Position numbers and translations under genes: made by a program. Source: Streptomyces niveus (lineage in GTDB: Bacteria; Actinomycetota; Actinomycetes; Streptomycetales; Streptomycetaceae). From it: a stretch of DNA of 64,000 bases. Below, piece after piece: positions 1-7,619 of the stretch (the first letter of the stretch is position 1; every line of letters starts with the position of its first letter). A model generated the notes under the pieces. That model did not search any database and had not been told where the DNA came from. It was given only the letters and a program-made list of their open reading frames with translations. The stretch lies in NCBI RefSeq assembly GCF_001723055.1, contig NZ_MDCR01000104.1, positions 1 to 64,000 of the forward strand. The letters run 5' to 3'.

Positions 1-960
1 GAGGAGCCGGTGGATCACATCAGGAAAGCGGCACCGGCCGGGCGCCGGCGACTCGCGGGTGCGGACCTCGGAGAGCAGCGCGTCGCAGATCTGCCGCATC
101 GTCCCCGCGGCGTCCGCGATGGCCTCGTGGGAGGCCCGCCGTTCGGCGGCGTCGCGGGGCCGGCTGTTCAGCCAGTCGATCTCGGCGGTGACGCGGGCCA
201 GCGGGGTGCGCAGTTCGTGCGACAACTCGGCCGCCTGGTGCTGTTCGTGGCGCAGGACGGCGGCCAGCCGGTCCAGCAGGACGTCCAGGTTGGCGGCGAG
301 CGCGGCGAGTTCGGCGGGCCGCCCGGCGGAGCCGAATCGTTCCGGGGCGGCGGACTCGCTCCATCGCGCGGCCTGGTCGCTCATCGCGGCGACGGGCCGC
401 AGAGCGCGCCGGACGACCAGCCGGGTGAGGAGGTAGATGCCGCCCAGCAGTGCCACGGCCAGGGCGGTGGACGCAACGAGCGCCGTGTCGGCCGTGCTGC
501 GGTACGGGTCCAGGCTCACCGACGCCACGACCGTGCCCGCCTGGCCCGAGCCGTCCGCCTTCGCGACGGGGAGCGCGTACAGCCGCCACGAACCGGGGCC
601 CGGACTGTCGGCGAAGACATGGCTCTTCCCCGCCAGCAGATCCGCCTGCCGCCGCAGCGGATCGGACGCGCCGGTGGGCTTTTCGACGGCCTTTCGGCCT
701 TGATAGATCCATACGCCGCTGTCCAGCGCCTCGTCCTGTGCGGGCTCCCGGACGACAAGCCGGCCGTCCGGGCGGGCCTCGACAGTGGCGCCGACCGCTT
801 CGGCGCGGGTGCGCACCGCGTCGTCGGCCTGTTGGCGGAGCCGGTTGTCGAGGGCGAAGTTGAACACGGTCGTGAGGACCGCGATCCACAGGGCGCCGGC
901 GACCAGGGCCATCAGCGCGAGACGGCCTCGCAGAGTACGGGCGCTACGGAGGCGTCTCAT
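1..960 (-). CDS. Sensor histidine kinase, C-terminus beyond the window edge
   Basis: Membrane sensor kinase partner of the response regulator just upstream. The reading frame runs from ATG at 960 to the left edge with no stop, so the C-terminal ATPase domain lies outside. Visible in order are a cytoplasmic basic N-terminus, a first membrane helix (about residues 12-30), an extracytoplasmic region of roughly 120 residues, a second membrane helix, a HAMP-like linker and a HisKA dimerisation helix with the phosphoacceptor motif AELSHELRTPLARV. The start codon overlaps the regulator's stop (ATGA), which indicates translational coupling in one operon. Kinase identity is certain from the H-box; the signal sensed is unknown. 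Confidence 0.9.
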   Translation of the reverse strand, partial: MRRLRSARTLRGRLALMALVAGALWIAVLTTVFNFALDNRLRQQADDAVRTRAEAVGATVEARPDGRLVVREPAQDEALDSGVWIYQGRKAVEKPTGASDPLRRQADLLAGKSHVFADSPGPGSWRLYALPVAKADGSGQAGTVVASVSLDPYRSTADTALVASTALAVALLGGIYLLTRLVVRRALRPVAAMSDQAARWSESAAPERFGSAGRPAELAALAANLDVLLDRLAAVLRHEQHQAAELSHELRTPLARVTAEIDWLNSRPRDAAERRASHEAIADAAGTMRQICDALLSEVRTRESPAPGRCRFPDVIHRLL

Positions 961-1631
961 GCGAAGCGGTATCCGATCCCCCGGACCGTATGGATACGGT
1001 GCGGGCAGTTCGCGTCGCGCAGCTTCCGCCGCAGTCTGGCCAGGTACTGGTCGAGCGTGTTGTCGCTGACCCGCGCGCCCTCCGGCCAGCCCGCCCGCAG
1101 GAGCGCACGCCGGCGGACGGCGGTGCCGGGCTCCGCCATCAGGCGGGCGAGGAGACGGAATTCGGTGGGCGTGAGGGCGACGGGGCGTTCGTGGACGCTC
1201 AGTTCGTGCCGTACCGGGTCGAGACGGAGGGCGCCCGTGCTGTCGGTGACGACCTGCGACGGGCCCGTCCGGCTCAGTACGGCGCGCAGCCGCGCGGCCA
1301 GTTCGCTGAGATGGAAGGGTTTGACCAGATAGTCGTCACCGCCGGACGCGAAGCCGGAGAGCCGGTCCGTGAGGTTCCCGCGGGCGGTCAGGAAGATCAC
1401 CGGGGCGGTGATGCCCGCACCGCGCATGGCCTGGCACACGTCCCGGCCGTCCGAGTCGGGAAGCCCGATGTCCAGCACCACCGCGTCCACCGACCGGTCG
1501 ACCGTCCGCAGGGCGACGGCGCCGTCGGAGGCGGTCACGACGTCGAAGTCCTCGTCGCGCAGGCCGCGGGCGAGCACGTCGCGCAGGCCGTGGTCGTCCT
1601 CCACGATCAGAATGCGGGCGAGCGTCACCAT
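957..1631 (-). CDS. OmpR/PhoB-family response regulator
   Basis: DNA-binding response regulator of 224 residues. The receiver domain (about 1-120) has the acidic pair E11-D12-D13, phosphoacceptor D54 in VVLDIGLPDSDG and the conserved Lys in YLVKPF. The C-terminal half is a winged helix ending in IHTVRGIGYRF, as in OmpR-type regulators. It overlaps the downstream kinase by 4 bases and begins 1 base after the stop of a frameshifted kinase remnant, so the original order on this strand was kinase, regulator, kinase. No operator was recognised. Family call is very secure; target genes are unknown. Confidence 0.95.
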   Translation of the reverse strand: MVTLARILIVEDDHGLRDVLARGLRDEDFDVVTASDGAVALRTVDRSVDAVVLDIGLPDSDGRDVCQAMRGAGITAPVIFLTARGNLTDRLSGFASGGDDYLVKPFHLSELAARLRAVLSRTGPSQVVTDSTGALRLDPVRHELSVHERPVALTPTEFRLLARLMAEPGTAVRRRALLRAGWPEGARVSDNTLDQYLARLRRKLRDANCPHRIHTVRGIGYRFA

Positions 1632-1632
1632 G

Positions 1633-2468
1633 TCAGCCTCTCTCCTGGCTCTCCTGGCTCTCCGGGAGCAGCAGGGTGAAGCGCGTCGGCGCCCGTCGGG
1701 TCAGACTGAGCCGTGCCCCCGTACTGTCGGCGAGTTCGGCGGCCAGGGAGAGCCCGATCCCCTGTCCCGGCCCGGTGGTGGTGCCGCGCTCGAACAGCGC
1801 CGACGGGTCGGTGGTGAGACGTCCCTCGTCGCCGACGTCGACGGCCAGGGCGTCGCCGATCTCCCGCAGGGTCACCGTGACCGTTCCGCTGCCGTGCCGC
1901 CGTGCGTTGTCCAGGAGGATGTCGAGGATCTGGGCACTGGTCCGGCCGGGGACGGTCAGCGCGGAGACCGCCCGGTCGATCACGAGGTCGAGGCGGCGGC
2001 CGTCCTGGGCGAGCGGGCCGTGCCAGCGTGTCTCGGCCTGCTCCAGCAGCGCCCCGACCGGGCGGCCGGCGGGGCGGGAGGCGGTCGCGGCCCGTTCCCC
2101 GGCCAGCCGGAGTACCTCGTCGATCGTGTCCTGGAGGTACTGGGACCGCTCCAGCGCGTCCTCAGCGCGGTGCGCGGGTCCGCGCCGGGGTCGCTGATGG
2201 CTGTTTCCAGCCCGAGCCGCAGACCGGTGAGCGGAGTGCGCAGCTGATGGGAGGCGTTGGCGGTGAAGTGCCTTTCATGGCGGAGCAGTTCGGACAGGCG
2301 CTGCACCATCTCGTTGTGCGTACGGGTGACTTGGTCGATCTCGGCGACTCGGCTGCCGGCCGCCCGCGCGGTCAGGTCGCCGTCGGCGATCGCCCGCGAC
2401 GTACGGGAGAGGGCTTCCAACGGCTCGCTCAGGGACCGAGCCTGGCGCCGGGCGACGAGGACGGCCAC
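1633..2468 (-). pseudogene. Frameshifted, 5'-truncated sensor histidine kinase
   Basis: Remnant of a second histidine kinase. The upstream piece carries a HAMP-like segment and an H-box (HFTANASHQLRTPLTGLRLG); the downstream piece carries the N-box (LLDNARRHGSG) and a G-box (GQGIGLSLAAEL). The pieces lie in different frames and rejoin at about 2155-2165, where one missing base after GCGCT restores a continuous reading through ALEDALERSQYL. The N-terminal sensor and membrane part is absent: the homologous reading stops near 2470, where an oppositely oriented regulator fragment begins. The frameshift alone could be a sequencing error, but the missing N-terminus could not. Confidence 0.8.
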
Positions 2469-2478
2469 GCCCAGCGCC

Positions 2479-2662
2479 CTGGTTCGGCCCGACGAAGACG
2501 CTCGACGTCACCCTGGCCTCCCTGCGCCGTCGCCTGCACCAAGCGGCGGCCGACGCACCCGGCTCCTCACTCCTGCCGACGATCACCACCCTGCGCGGGC
2601 ACGGCTACCGGCTCGACCCCGTACAGCCGGGAGCAGGGGCAGAGCACGACACAAGCGGTTGA
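2479..2662 (+). pseudogene. C-terminal fragment of an OmpR-type response regulator
   Basis: About 60 residues of an open frame without a start match the C-terminal winged helix of OmpR-type regulators: KTLDVTLASLRRRL (recognition helix region) and later ITTLRGHGYRLD (wing), then a stop at 2660-2662. The receiver and the first half of the effector domain are missing. It abuts the truncated kinase on the other strand, so both genes are cut at one junction near 2470-2480. Non-functional. Confidence 0.75.
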
Positions 2663-2838
2663 TCAGGCTCCTGAGGCCGGCGGGCAATCACGACAGCTCT
2701 AACACCAGCAGACGAAGAACGTGCCGGTGTCGTAATGATCGCCGGGCGGGGGGAGCGCGGTGCACCGGTCGCCGTCGTCCGGCATCATGGAGACTCGGCA
2801 GTCGGGTTCCCTTCCGGGGGACGGGACTTGGGGGAAGC

Positions 2839-3264
2839 GTGGACGCTCTGACCGTCGCGAACGAGATCACTCCGTACGTCACGGCGGCCGTCGGCGCGTA
2901 CGGGACCGCCGTGCTGACCCGGGCCACCGACGCCGGCGCGGACGCCACCGTCGGCCTCGGGCAGCGCATCCTGCAGCGGATCCGGAGCGGTCGGGAAGGC
3001 TCCGCCGAGCTGGAGCGGCTGGACCGGGCCGTCGAGGAGGTCGCCGAGGCTCCCGGGGACGAGGACTTCCGGGCCGCGCTTCGCGCGCAGTTCAAGCGCG
3101 TCCTGCTGGCTGATCCCGAACTGGCCGCCGAGATCGCGCAGTTGCTGCCGTCCCGGTCGGAGGTCCACCTCACCGCGTCCGGCGAGGGTTCGATCGCCGT
3201 GCAGAACAACTCCGGTGTCGTCAGCTCTGGGGGCGATGCCAGGATTCAGTGGCGTACGACATGA
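2839..3264 (+). CDS. Small helical effector-like protein paired with the NLR-type ATPase
   Basis: 141-residue protein starting at GTG after a GGGGGA purine run. The N-terminus (about 1-35) is a hydrophobic, Ala/Gly/Val-rich stretch followed by charged helices to about residue 108. Residues 111-131 form a low-complexity tail of LxASGExS, AVQNNSG and VVSSG. The same tail pattern occurs near the N-terminus of the next protein. This is the layout of bacterial Bell-domain effectors that pair with NLR proteins through short amyloid signalling motifs (family knowledge from work on NLR-associated amyloid motifs). The gene overlaps the NLR gene by 16 bases, so they are co-translated. The function as a membrane-targeting cell-death effector is inferred; the fold was not verified. 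Confidence 0.7.
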   Translation: MDALTVANEITPYVTAAVGAYGTAVLTRATDAGADATVGLGQRILQRIRSGREGSAELERLDRAVEEVAEAPGDEDFRAALRAQFKRVLLADPELAAEIAQLLPSRSEVHLTASGEGSIAVQNNSGVVSSGGDARIQWRTT

Positions 3265-5957
3265 GCGGCGCGTCCCTGGAGGCGTCCGGCGAGCGGTCCG
3301 CCGCCGTCCACAGCAACGCGGGGATCATCAGTACGGGGCCGGGCACCACGTTCTACACCGCTCCCGCCGTGCGCCTGCCTCCCGCCCAGACCGTCGCCGG
3401 TCCGCGCGGGCCGTCCAACCACAATCTGCCGCGTCCGCCCAACGCGCTGTTCGTCGGCAGGGACGACGACCTGAAGCGACTCGGTACGGCGCTGGCCGCC
3501 GAGAGACCGCTCAGTACGCAGATCGTCGTCGGGCTCGGGGGCGTCGGCAAGACCAGTCTGACGCTCCAGTACGCGCACCGTCACCGTGCCCGGTACACCA
3601 CCGTGTGGTGGATCACCGCCGACAGCCCGGACGCCATCACGGCGGGGCTCGCCGCGCTGACGAGTCGTCTGCTGCCCGATCTCGCGGCCCCGGCGACCAC
3701 CAACGCGCTGGCGGAGTGGGCGATCACCTGGTTCCAGACGCATCCCGGGTGGCTCGTCGTCTTCGACAACGCCGACGACCCGAGCCATCTCGCGCCCGTC
3801 ATCGGCCAGCTCGACACGGGTCATCACCTGATCACCAGCCGCCGCACGGCCGGCTGGCACCACCTCGCACAACCGGTGCGGCTCGACACGCTCCACCCCG
3901 ACGACGCGACCGAGTTGCTGACCCGTACCGCCGGGCCGTACGCCACGGTCGAGTCGCGCGACGCCGCCGCCCTGGCGGCCGAGCTGGGCCATCTGCCGCT
4001 CGCCCTCGAACAGGCCGGCGCCTACATCAACAACCACGGCATCAGCTGCGGCGCGTACCTGGAGCGGCTGCGCCGCTACCCGGCCCGGATGTTCGCCACC
4101 GCGTACGCCGGCAGCACCGACCGGCGCACCATCGCCCGGGTCTGGCGCGTCACCCTCAGCACCATCGCCGACCGGGACCCGCTCGCGGCGGAGATCCTGT
4201 CCACGCTGGCCTGGCTCGCTCCCGACCGGCTGCCACAGGACCTGCTCGCCGGTTTCGGCGATCCGCTCGCCGTCGACGACGCCCTGGCGCTCCTCGCCGG
4301 ATACAGCATGATCACGAAAATGCCGCCGCACCTGCGGGTGCACCGGCTCGTCCAGGCCGTGGCACGCACCGCCGACCCGGCCGACCCGCTCCGTACGGAG
4401 GAGGCGATCCTCGCCGCCCGTGAGCGGGCGGCGCGCGTCCTGCTCGACGGGCTGCCCGAGGGCGCGTCGATCGAGGTCCCGCAGTGGGCGCGCTGGCGGA
4501 GCCTGCGTCCGCACATCGAGGCGTTCATGGAGCTGACGCCGCCCGCCGACGACACGGCCGACGTGGTGAGGCTGCTGCACGCGCTCTCGCGTTTCCTGCT
4601 GGACCAGGGGCACGTCGCACAGGCCGCCGCGTTCAGCGAACGTGCCCTGGCCGGCGGTGAGCGCCTGCTGGGTCCCGACAACCCCGGCACCCTCACCTCG
4701 CGCAACCACCTGGGAAACATCTACCGGGCCGCCGGGGACCTCGGCCGGGCGATCCCTCTGTACGAGAGCACCGTCGCCGACCGCGAACGTGTCCTCGGCC
4801 CCGACCACCCCGACACTCTCTCGACGCGCAACTACCTCGCGAACGCCTACCGCGACTCGGGGCGCGTCACGTGGTCGATCCCGCTGTACGAACGCACCCT
4901 GGCCGACCGCGAACGCGTCCTCGGCCCCGACCACATGGACACCTTCCTGTCCCGGAACAACCTGGCGAGCGGCTACCGGGACGCGGGCGACCTCGGGCGC
5001 GCCGTCCCCCTCTTCGAGGCCACGAGCGCCGACGCCGAGCGCGTACTGGGCGACAACCACCCCCGTACGCTCCTCTTCCGCAACAACCTCGCCACCGCGT
5101 ACGAGGCGGCGGGTGACCTGGAGCGTGCCCTGCCGCTGTACGAGCGGACGGTGGCCGACCGCGAGCGGCAGCTCGGCCACGCGCACCCCGACACCCTCAC
5201 CTCGCGCAACAACCTGGCAGGCGCCTTGCAGGAGACCGGCGCTACGGGCCTGGAGCGGGCCGTCGGACTGTACGAGCGGACACTGGCCGAGTCCGAGCTG
5301 GTCCTCGGCCTTGAGCACCCGCGCACACTTCTCGTACGCAACAACCTGGCCGACGCCCTGTCGCAGAGCGGGGAGTGCGAACGGGCCGTCGCGACCTGGG
5401 AGTCGGTCCTCGCCGACTCGGAACGCGTCCTCGGCTCGGACCACCCGGACACCCTCCTGGTGCGCGGCAATCTGGCGGCCGGGCTGCTGGAGAGGAGCGA
5501 GACGGGGGCGGCCGGCGGCAGGGAGGCCGGGGGTGTCGCCGACCGCGAACGGGCCGTCGCGCTCTGGGAGTCCGTGATCGGCGGCGCCCGACGGGTCCTC
5601 GGGGACGACCACCCGGACACCCTGCTGGCCCGGAGCAACCTGGCCCGCGCGCACCGCTCGGCCGAAGCGACCGCGAGCGTTCTCGCCGACTGCGTACGGG
5701 TCCTCGGCCCCGGCCACCCCCGCACCCTCACTACCCGCCGCGACCTGGCAAGGGCCCACCGGGCCGCGGGCGAACTGCCCGAGGCGATCGCCGTGTGCGA
5801 GCGAGCGGTGCGCGACAGCACGCGGGAGCTGGGCGACGACCACCGGCTCACCCGGACCATGCGGGGAGAACTGGCCTCTCTGCGTAGGAAGTTGGTGACC
5901 ATGGTGACCCCGTACGGCCCGGGGGCGTCACACCGGGTCGTGAGAACAGCGGACTGA
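3249..5957 (+). CDS. NB-ARC / TPR protein (bacterial NLR-like STAND ATPase)
   Basis: 902-residue signal-transducing ATPase. Residues 10-30 hold the motif shared with the preceding protein (LxASGExS, AVHSNAG, IISTG). The NB-ARC domain shows the P-loop GLGGVGKTS (95-103), Walker B WLVVFDNADD (168-177), a TSRR sensor segment and LGHLPLALE (about 246-254). From about residue 455 there are ten tandem 42-residue tetratricopeptide units, each with a signature like LGPDHPDT followed by RNNLA. GTG at 3249 has AGGA four bases upstream; ATG at 3261 overlaps the upstream stop as ATGA, so the start is uncertain by four codons. Likely a conflict or phage-defence sensor whose TPR array binds a ligand; this role is inferred. 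Confidence 0.88.
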   Translation: MAYDMSGASLEASGERSAAVHSNAGIISTGPGTTFYTAPAVRLPPAQTVAGPRGPSNHNLPRPPNALFVGRDDDLKRLGTALAAERPLSTQIVVGLGGVGKTSLTLQYAHRHRARYTTVWWITADSPDAITAGLAALTSRLLPDLAAPATTNALAEWAITWFQTHPGWLVVFDNADDPSHLAPVIGQLDTGHHLITSRRTAGWHHLAQPVRLDTLHPDDATELLTRTAGPYATVESRDAAALAAELGHLPLALEQAGAYINNHGISCGAYLERLRRYPARMFATAYAGSTDRRTIARVWRVTLSTIADRDPLAAEILSTLAWLAPDRLPQDLLAGFGDPLAVDDALALLAGYSMITKMPPHLRVHRLVQAVARTADPADPLRTEEAILAARERAARVLLDGLPEGASIEVPQWARWRSLRPHIEAFMELTPPADDTADVVRLLHALSRFLLDQGHVAQAAAFSERALAGGERLLGPDNPGTLTSRNHLGNIYRAAGDLGRAIPLYESTVADRERVLGPDHPDTLSTRNYLANAYRDSGRVTWSIPLYERTLADRERVLGPDHMDTFLSRNNLASGYRDAGDLGRAVPLFEATSADAERVLGDNHPRTLLFRNNLATAYEAAGDLERALPLYERTVADRERQLGHAHPDTLTSRNNLAGALQETGATGLERAVGLYERTLAESELVLGLEHPRTLLVRNNLADALSQSGECERAVATWESVLADSERVLGSDHPDTLLVRGNLAAGLLERSETGAAGGREAGGVADRERAVALWESVIGGARRVLGDDHPDTLLARSNLARAHRSAEATASVLADCVRVLGPGHPRTLTTRRDLARAHRAAGELPEAIAVCERAVRDSTRELGDDHRLTRTMRGELASLRRKLVTMVTPYGPGASHRVVRTAD

Positions 5958-6875
5958 TCGGCCGGAGCGGGTGCCCGCGTCCGTGGGGCGGAGCGCCTCA
6001 TCGAGGAGGCCCGCGCCAGGGCCAGCCAGCCAGCGGTCGAAGCGCAGCAGGAAGGGAAACTCGGCGCGCAACGCGTCGAGGTCCGCGTTTCCCGCGAGCC
6101 TGCCGTCGTCGACGAGAGCTGCCAGCTTGCCGAGGACGTCATCCTGCGAAAGCAGGGTCGTCGGCAGGCGGCTGTAGCTGATCGGCCGGCCGGCCGCCCG
6201 GGTCAGCTGCTCGGCCAGCGCCTTGCCGGTGAGAGAGTCACCGGCGATCTCCATGGTGCGGCCGGCGTAGCGATCGGATGAACCGAAGACCGCGGCGACG
6301 ATGCGGCCGATGTCGCGTACCGCGATGAACTGCATGGCCTGGTCCGGGCGTACCAGGAAGGACAAGTGCCCCCGGGCGAGACCCGTTTCCGGGGTCACCA
6401 GGAGCTCCATGAACGCGGCCGGCCGAACGACGGTGCTGGAGATGTCCAGATTCCGGACATGGGCCTCGATACGGTTCTTGGTGTCGAGATGGTCGACGCC
6501 CGTCGCCGAACCCGCGGTGACGGCCGAGCTGTAGACGAGATGGGCGATGCCGCAGCGCTCGGCGATGTCGGCCACCGCCGTGCCGAAGCGGACCTCGTCC
6601 TCGTTGGTCACGTCGGCGCCGGCCTGGCCGGAGTTGGGCTGAACGCTGAAGACGCCGTACGCGTCGGAGAAGGCCGCGCGCAGCGACTCCGGATCGCCGA
6701 GGTCACCGCGGAAGGTTTCGACGCCGATGGCGGAGAGGGATCGGGCCCGGTGGCCGGACGGGTCCCGCACAACCGCGCGCACCGCCCAGCCGTCGGCCCG
6801 CAGCGCAGCGGCGACCGATCCTCCCTGCTGCCCCGTGGCGCCGAGGACGACCACGGTTTTGTTGATGTTGGTCAT
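5928..6875 (-). CDS. NmrA-like NAD(P)-binding protein
   Basis: 315-residue atypical short-chain dehydrogenase of the NmrA/HSCARG group. The dinucleotide motif VVVLGATGQQGG lies at about residues 7-18, followed by an alternating alpha/beta Rossmann pattern and a strand reading HLVYSSAV in place of a classical catalytic Tyr. Such proteins usually sense NAD(P)H redox state or reduce quinone-type substrates. ATG at 6875 is preferred over GTG at 6884 because it starts right at the Rossmann strand. It is divergent from a MerR regulator and its 3' end overlaps the convergent NLR gene by 30 bases. Substrate unknown. Confidence 0.82.
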   Translation of the reverse strand: MTNINKTVVVLGATGQQGGSVAAALRADGWAVRAVVRDPSGHRARSLSAIGVETFRGDLGDPESLRAAFSDAYGVFSVQPNSGQAGADVTNEDEVRFGTAVADIAERCGIAHLVYSSAVTAGSATGVDHLDTKNRIEAHVRNLDISSTVVRPAAFMELLVTPETGLARGHLSFLVRPDQAMQFIAVRDIGRIVAAVFGSSDRYAGRTMEIAGDSLTGKALAEQLTRAAGRPISYSRLPTTLLSQDDVLGKLAALVDDGRLAGNADLDALRAEFPFLLRFDRWLAGPGAGLLDEALRPTDAGTRSGRSVRCSHDPV

Positions 6876-7011
6876 GCCGACCACCCGGCGCGCCCGGTGC
6901 TCACGGACGTGTTCTTGATGAAAGTTCCTGAGTGGTGAGTCGGAGATGTGCTGGTCACGGCGTACTCCAGGGTTCGTAAGGGATGCTTCGCCCCGCGTCC
7001 GTTACGCTAAA

Positions 7012-7031
7012 ACCTGACGCCGACGTCAGGT
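7012..7031. promoter_or_regulatory. MerR-type operator dyad
   Basis: Perfect inverted repeat ACCTGACG-CCGA-CGTCAGGT, 36 bases before the MerR-family start codon and in the intergenic region shared with the divergent NmrA-like gene. MerR proteins bind such dyads between widely spaced promoter hexamers. The operator role is inferred from position and symmetry. Confidence 0.65.
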
Positions 7032-7066
7032 GCAAGCGAGACGTGGAGTCGACTCAGGAGGTCGGG

Positions 7067-7429
7067 GTGCGGATCGGGGAGGTCGCCGCGAAGGCGGGCG
7101 TCAGCGTCAGGGCGCTGCGCTACTACGAGCAGCAGGAGTTGCTGCACTCCACCCGGAACCCGGGCGGCCAGCGCCAGTATCCTGCCGGTGCCGTCGAACG
7201 GGTCAGGCTGATCCAGCGGCTCTACTCCGTGGGCTTGCCCAGCAGAACCATCCGCGAGGTGCTGCCGTTCGCCGACTCCGGTGAGGTGTCACCGGAACTG
7301 CTGGAACTGCTCGCGGCCGAACACGACGGCCTCGACCGGCAGATGACGGACCTTCGGGACGTGCGCGACCGGCTGCACGACTGCATCACCGAGGCGCGCG
7401 GCCATCACCGAACAGCAAGTCCGTCCTGA
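7067..7429 (+). CDS. MerR-family transcriptional regulator
   Basis: 120-residue regulator. The start is GTG 7067, supported by AGGAGG six bases upstream and by the protein opening VRIGEVAAKAGVSVRALRYY, the canonical MerR winged-helix N-terminus. A dimerisation helix follows; the short tail has no recognisable metal or ligand site (no paired Cys). It is divergent from the NmrA-like reductase, the usual arrangement for a MerR activator and its target, and a perfect dyad lies between them. Inducer unknown. Confidence 0.9.
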   Translation: MRIGEVAAKAGVSVRALRYYEQQELLHSTRNPGGQRQYPAGAVERVRLIQRLYSVGLPSRTIREVLPFADSGEVSPELLELLAAEHDGLDRQMTDLRDVRDRLHDCITEARGHHRTASPS

Positions 7430-7541
7430 AGCAGAGGAAGCGGCCCCGAGCGGCCAGTTGACACGCCGGCCGCGCCGGGGGGCGTGTCCGGGAAGCGACC
7501 GCTTCCTCCCTCCCCTGTCGGGCCCTGTGGAAGAGCGCCGA

Positions 7542-7574
7542 ACGACGGCCACGGCGAGGTGCCGTGACCGTCGT
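7542..7574. terminator. Bidirectional hairpin between convergent genes
   Basis: ACGACGGCCACGGC and GCCGTGACCGTCGT form a 14-base stem with one mismatch and a 5-base loop. It lies between the ends of the MerR gene and the large secreted-protein gene. No T-run, as is usual in high-GC actinobacteria. Confidence 0.55.
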
Positions 7575-7619
7575 CCGCGCGCCTGACGGGATCACCGGGC
7601 GCGGGCCTCCCGGACGGCG

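Noticed and set aside
3246..5843. Very long minus-strand open frame opposite the NLR gene
   Set aside because: It mirrors the TPR repeats in the opposite strand and has no domain; the plus strand carries all NB-ARC and TPR motifs.
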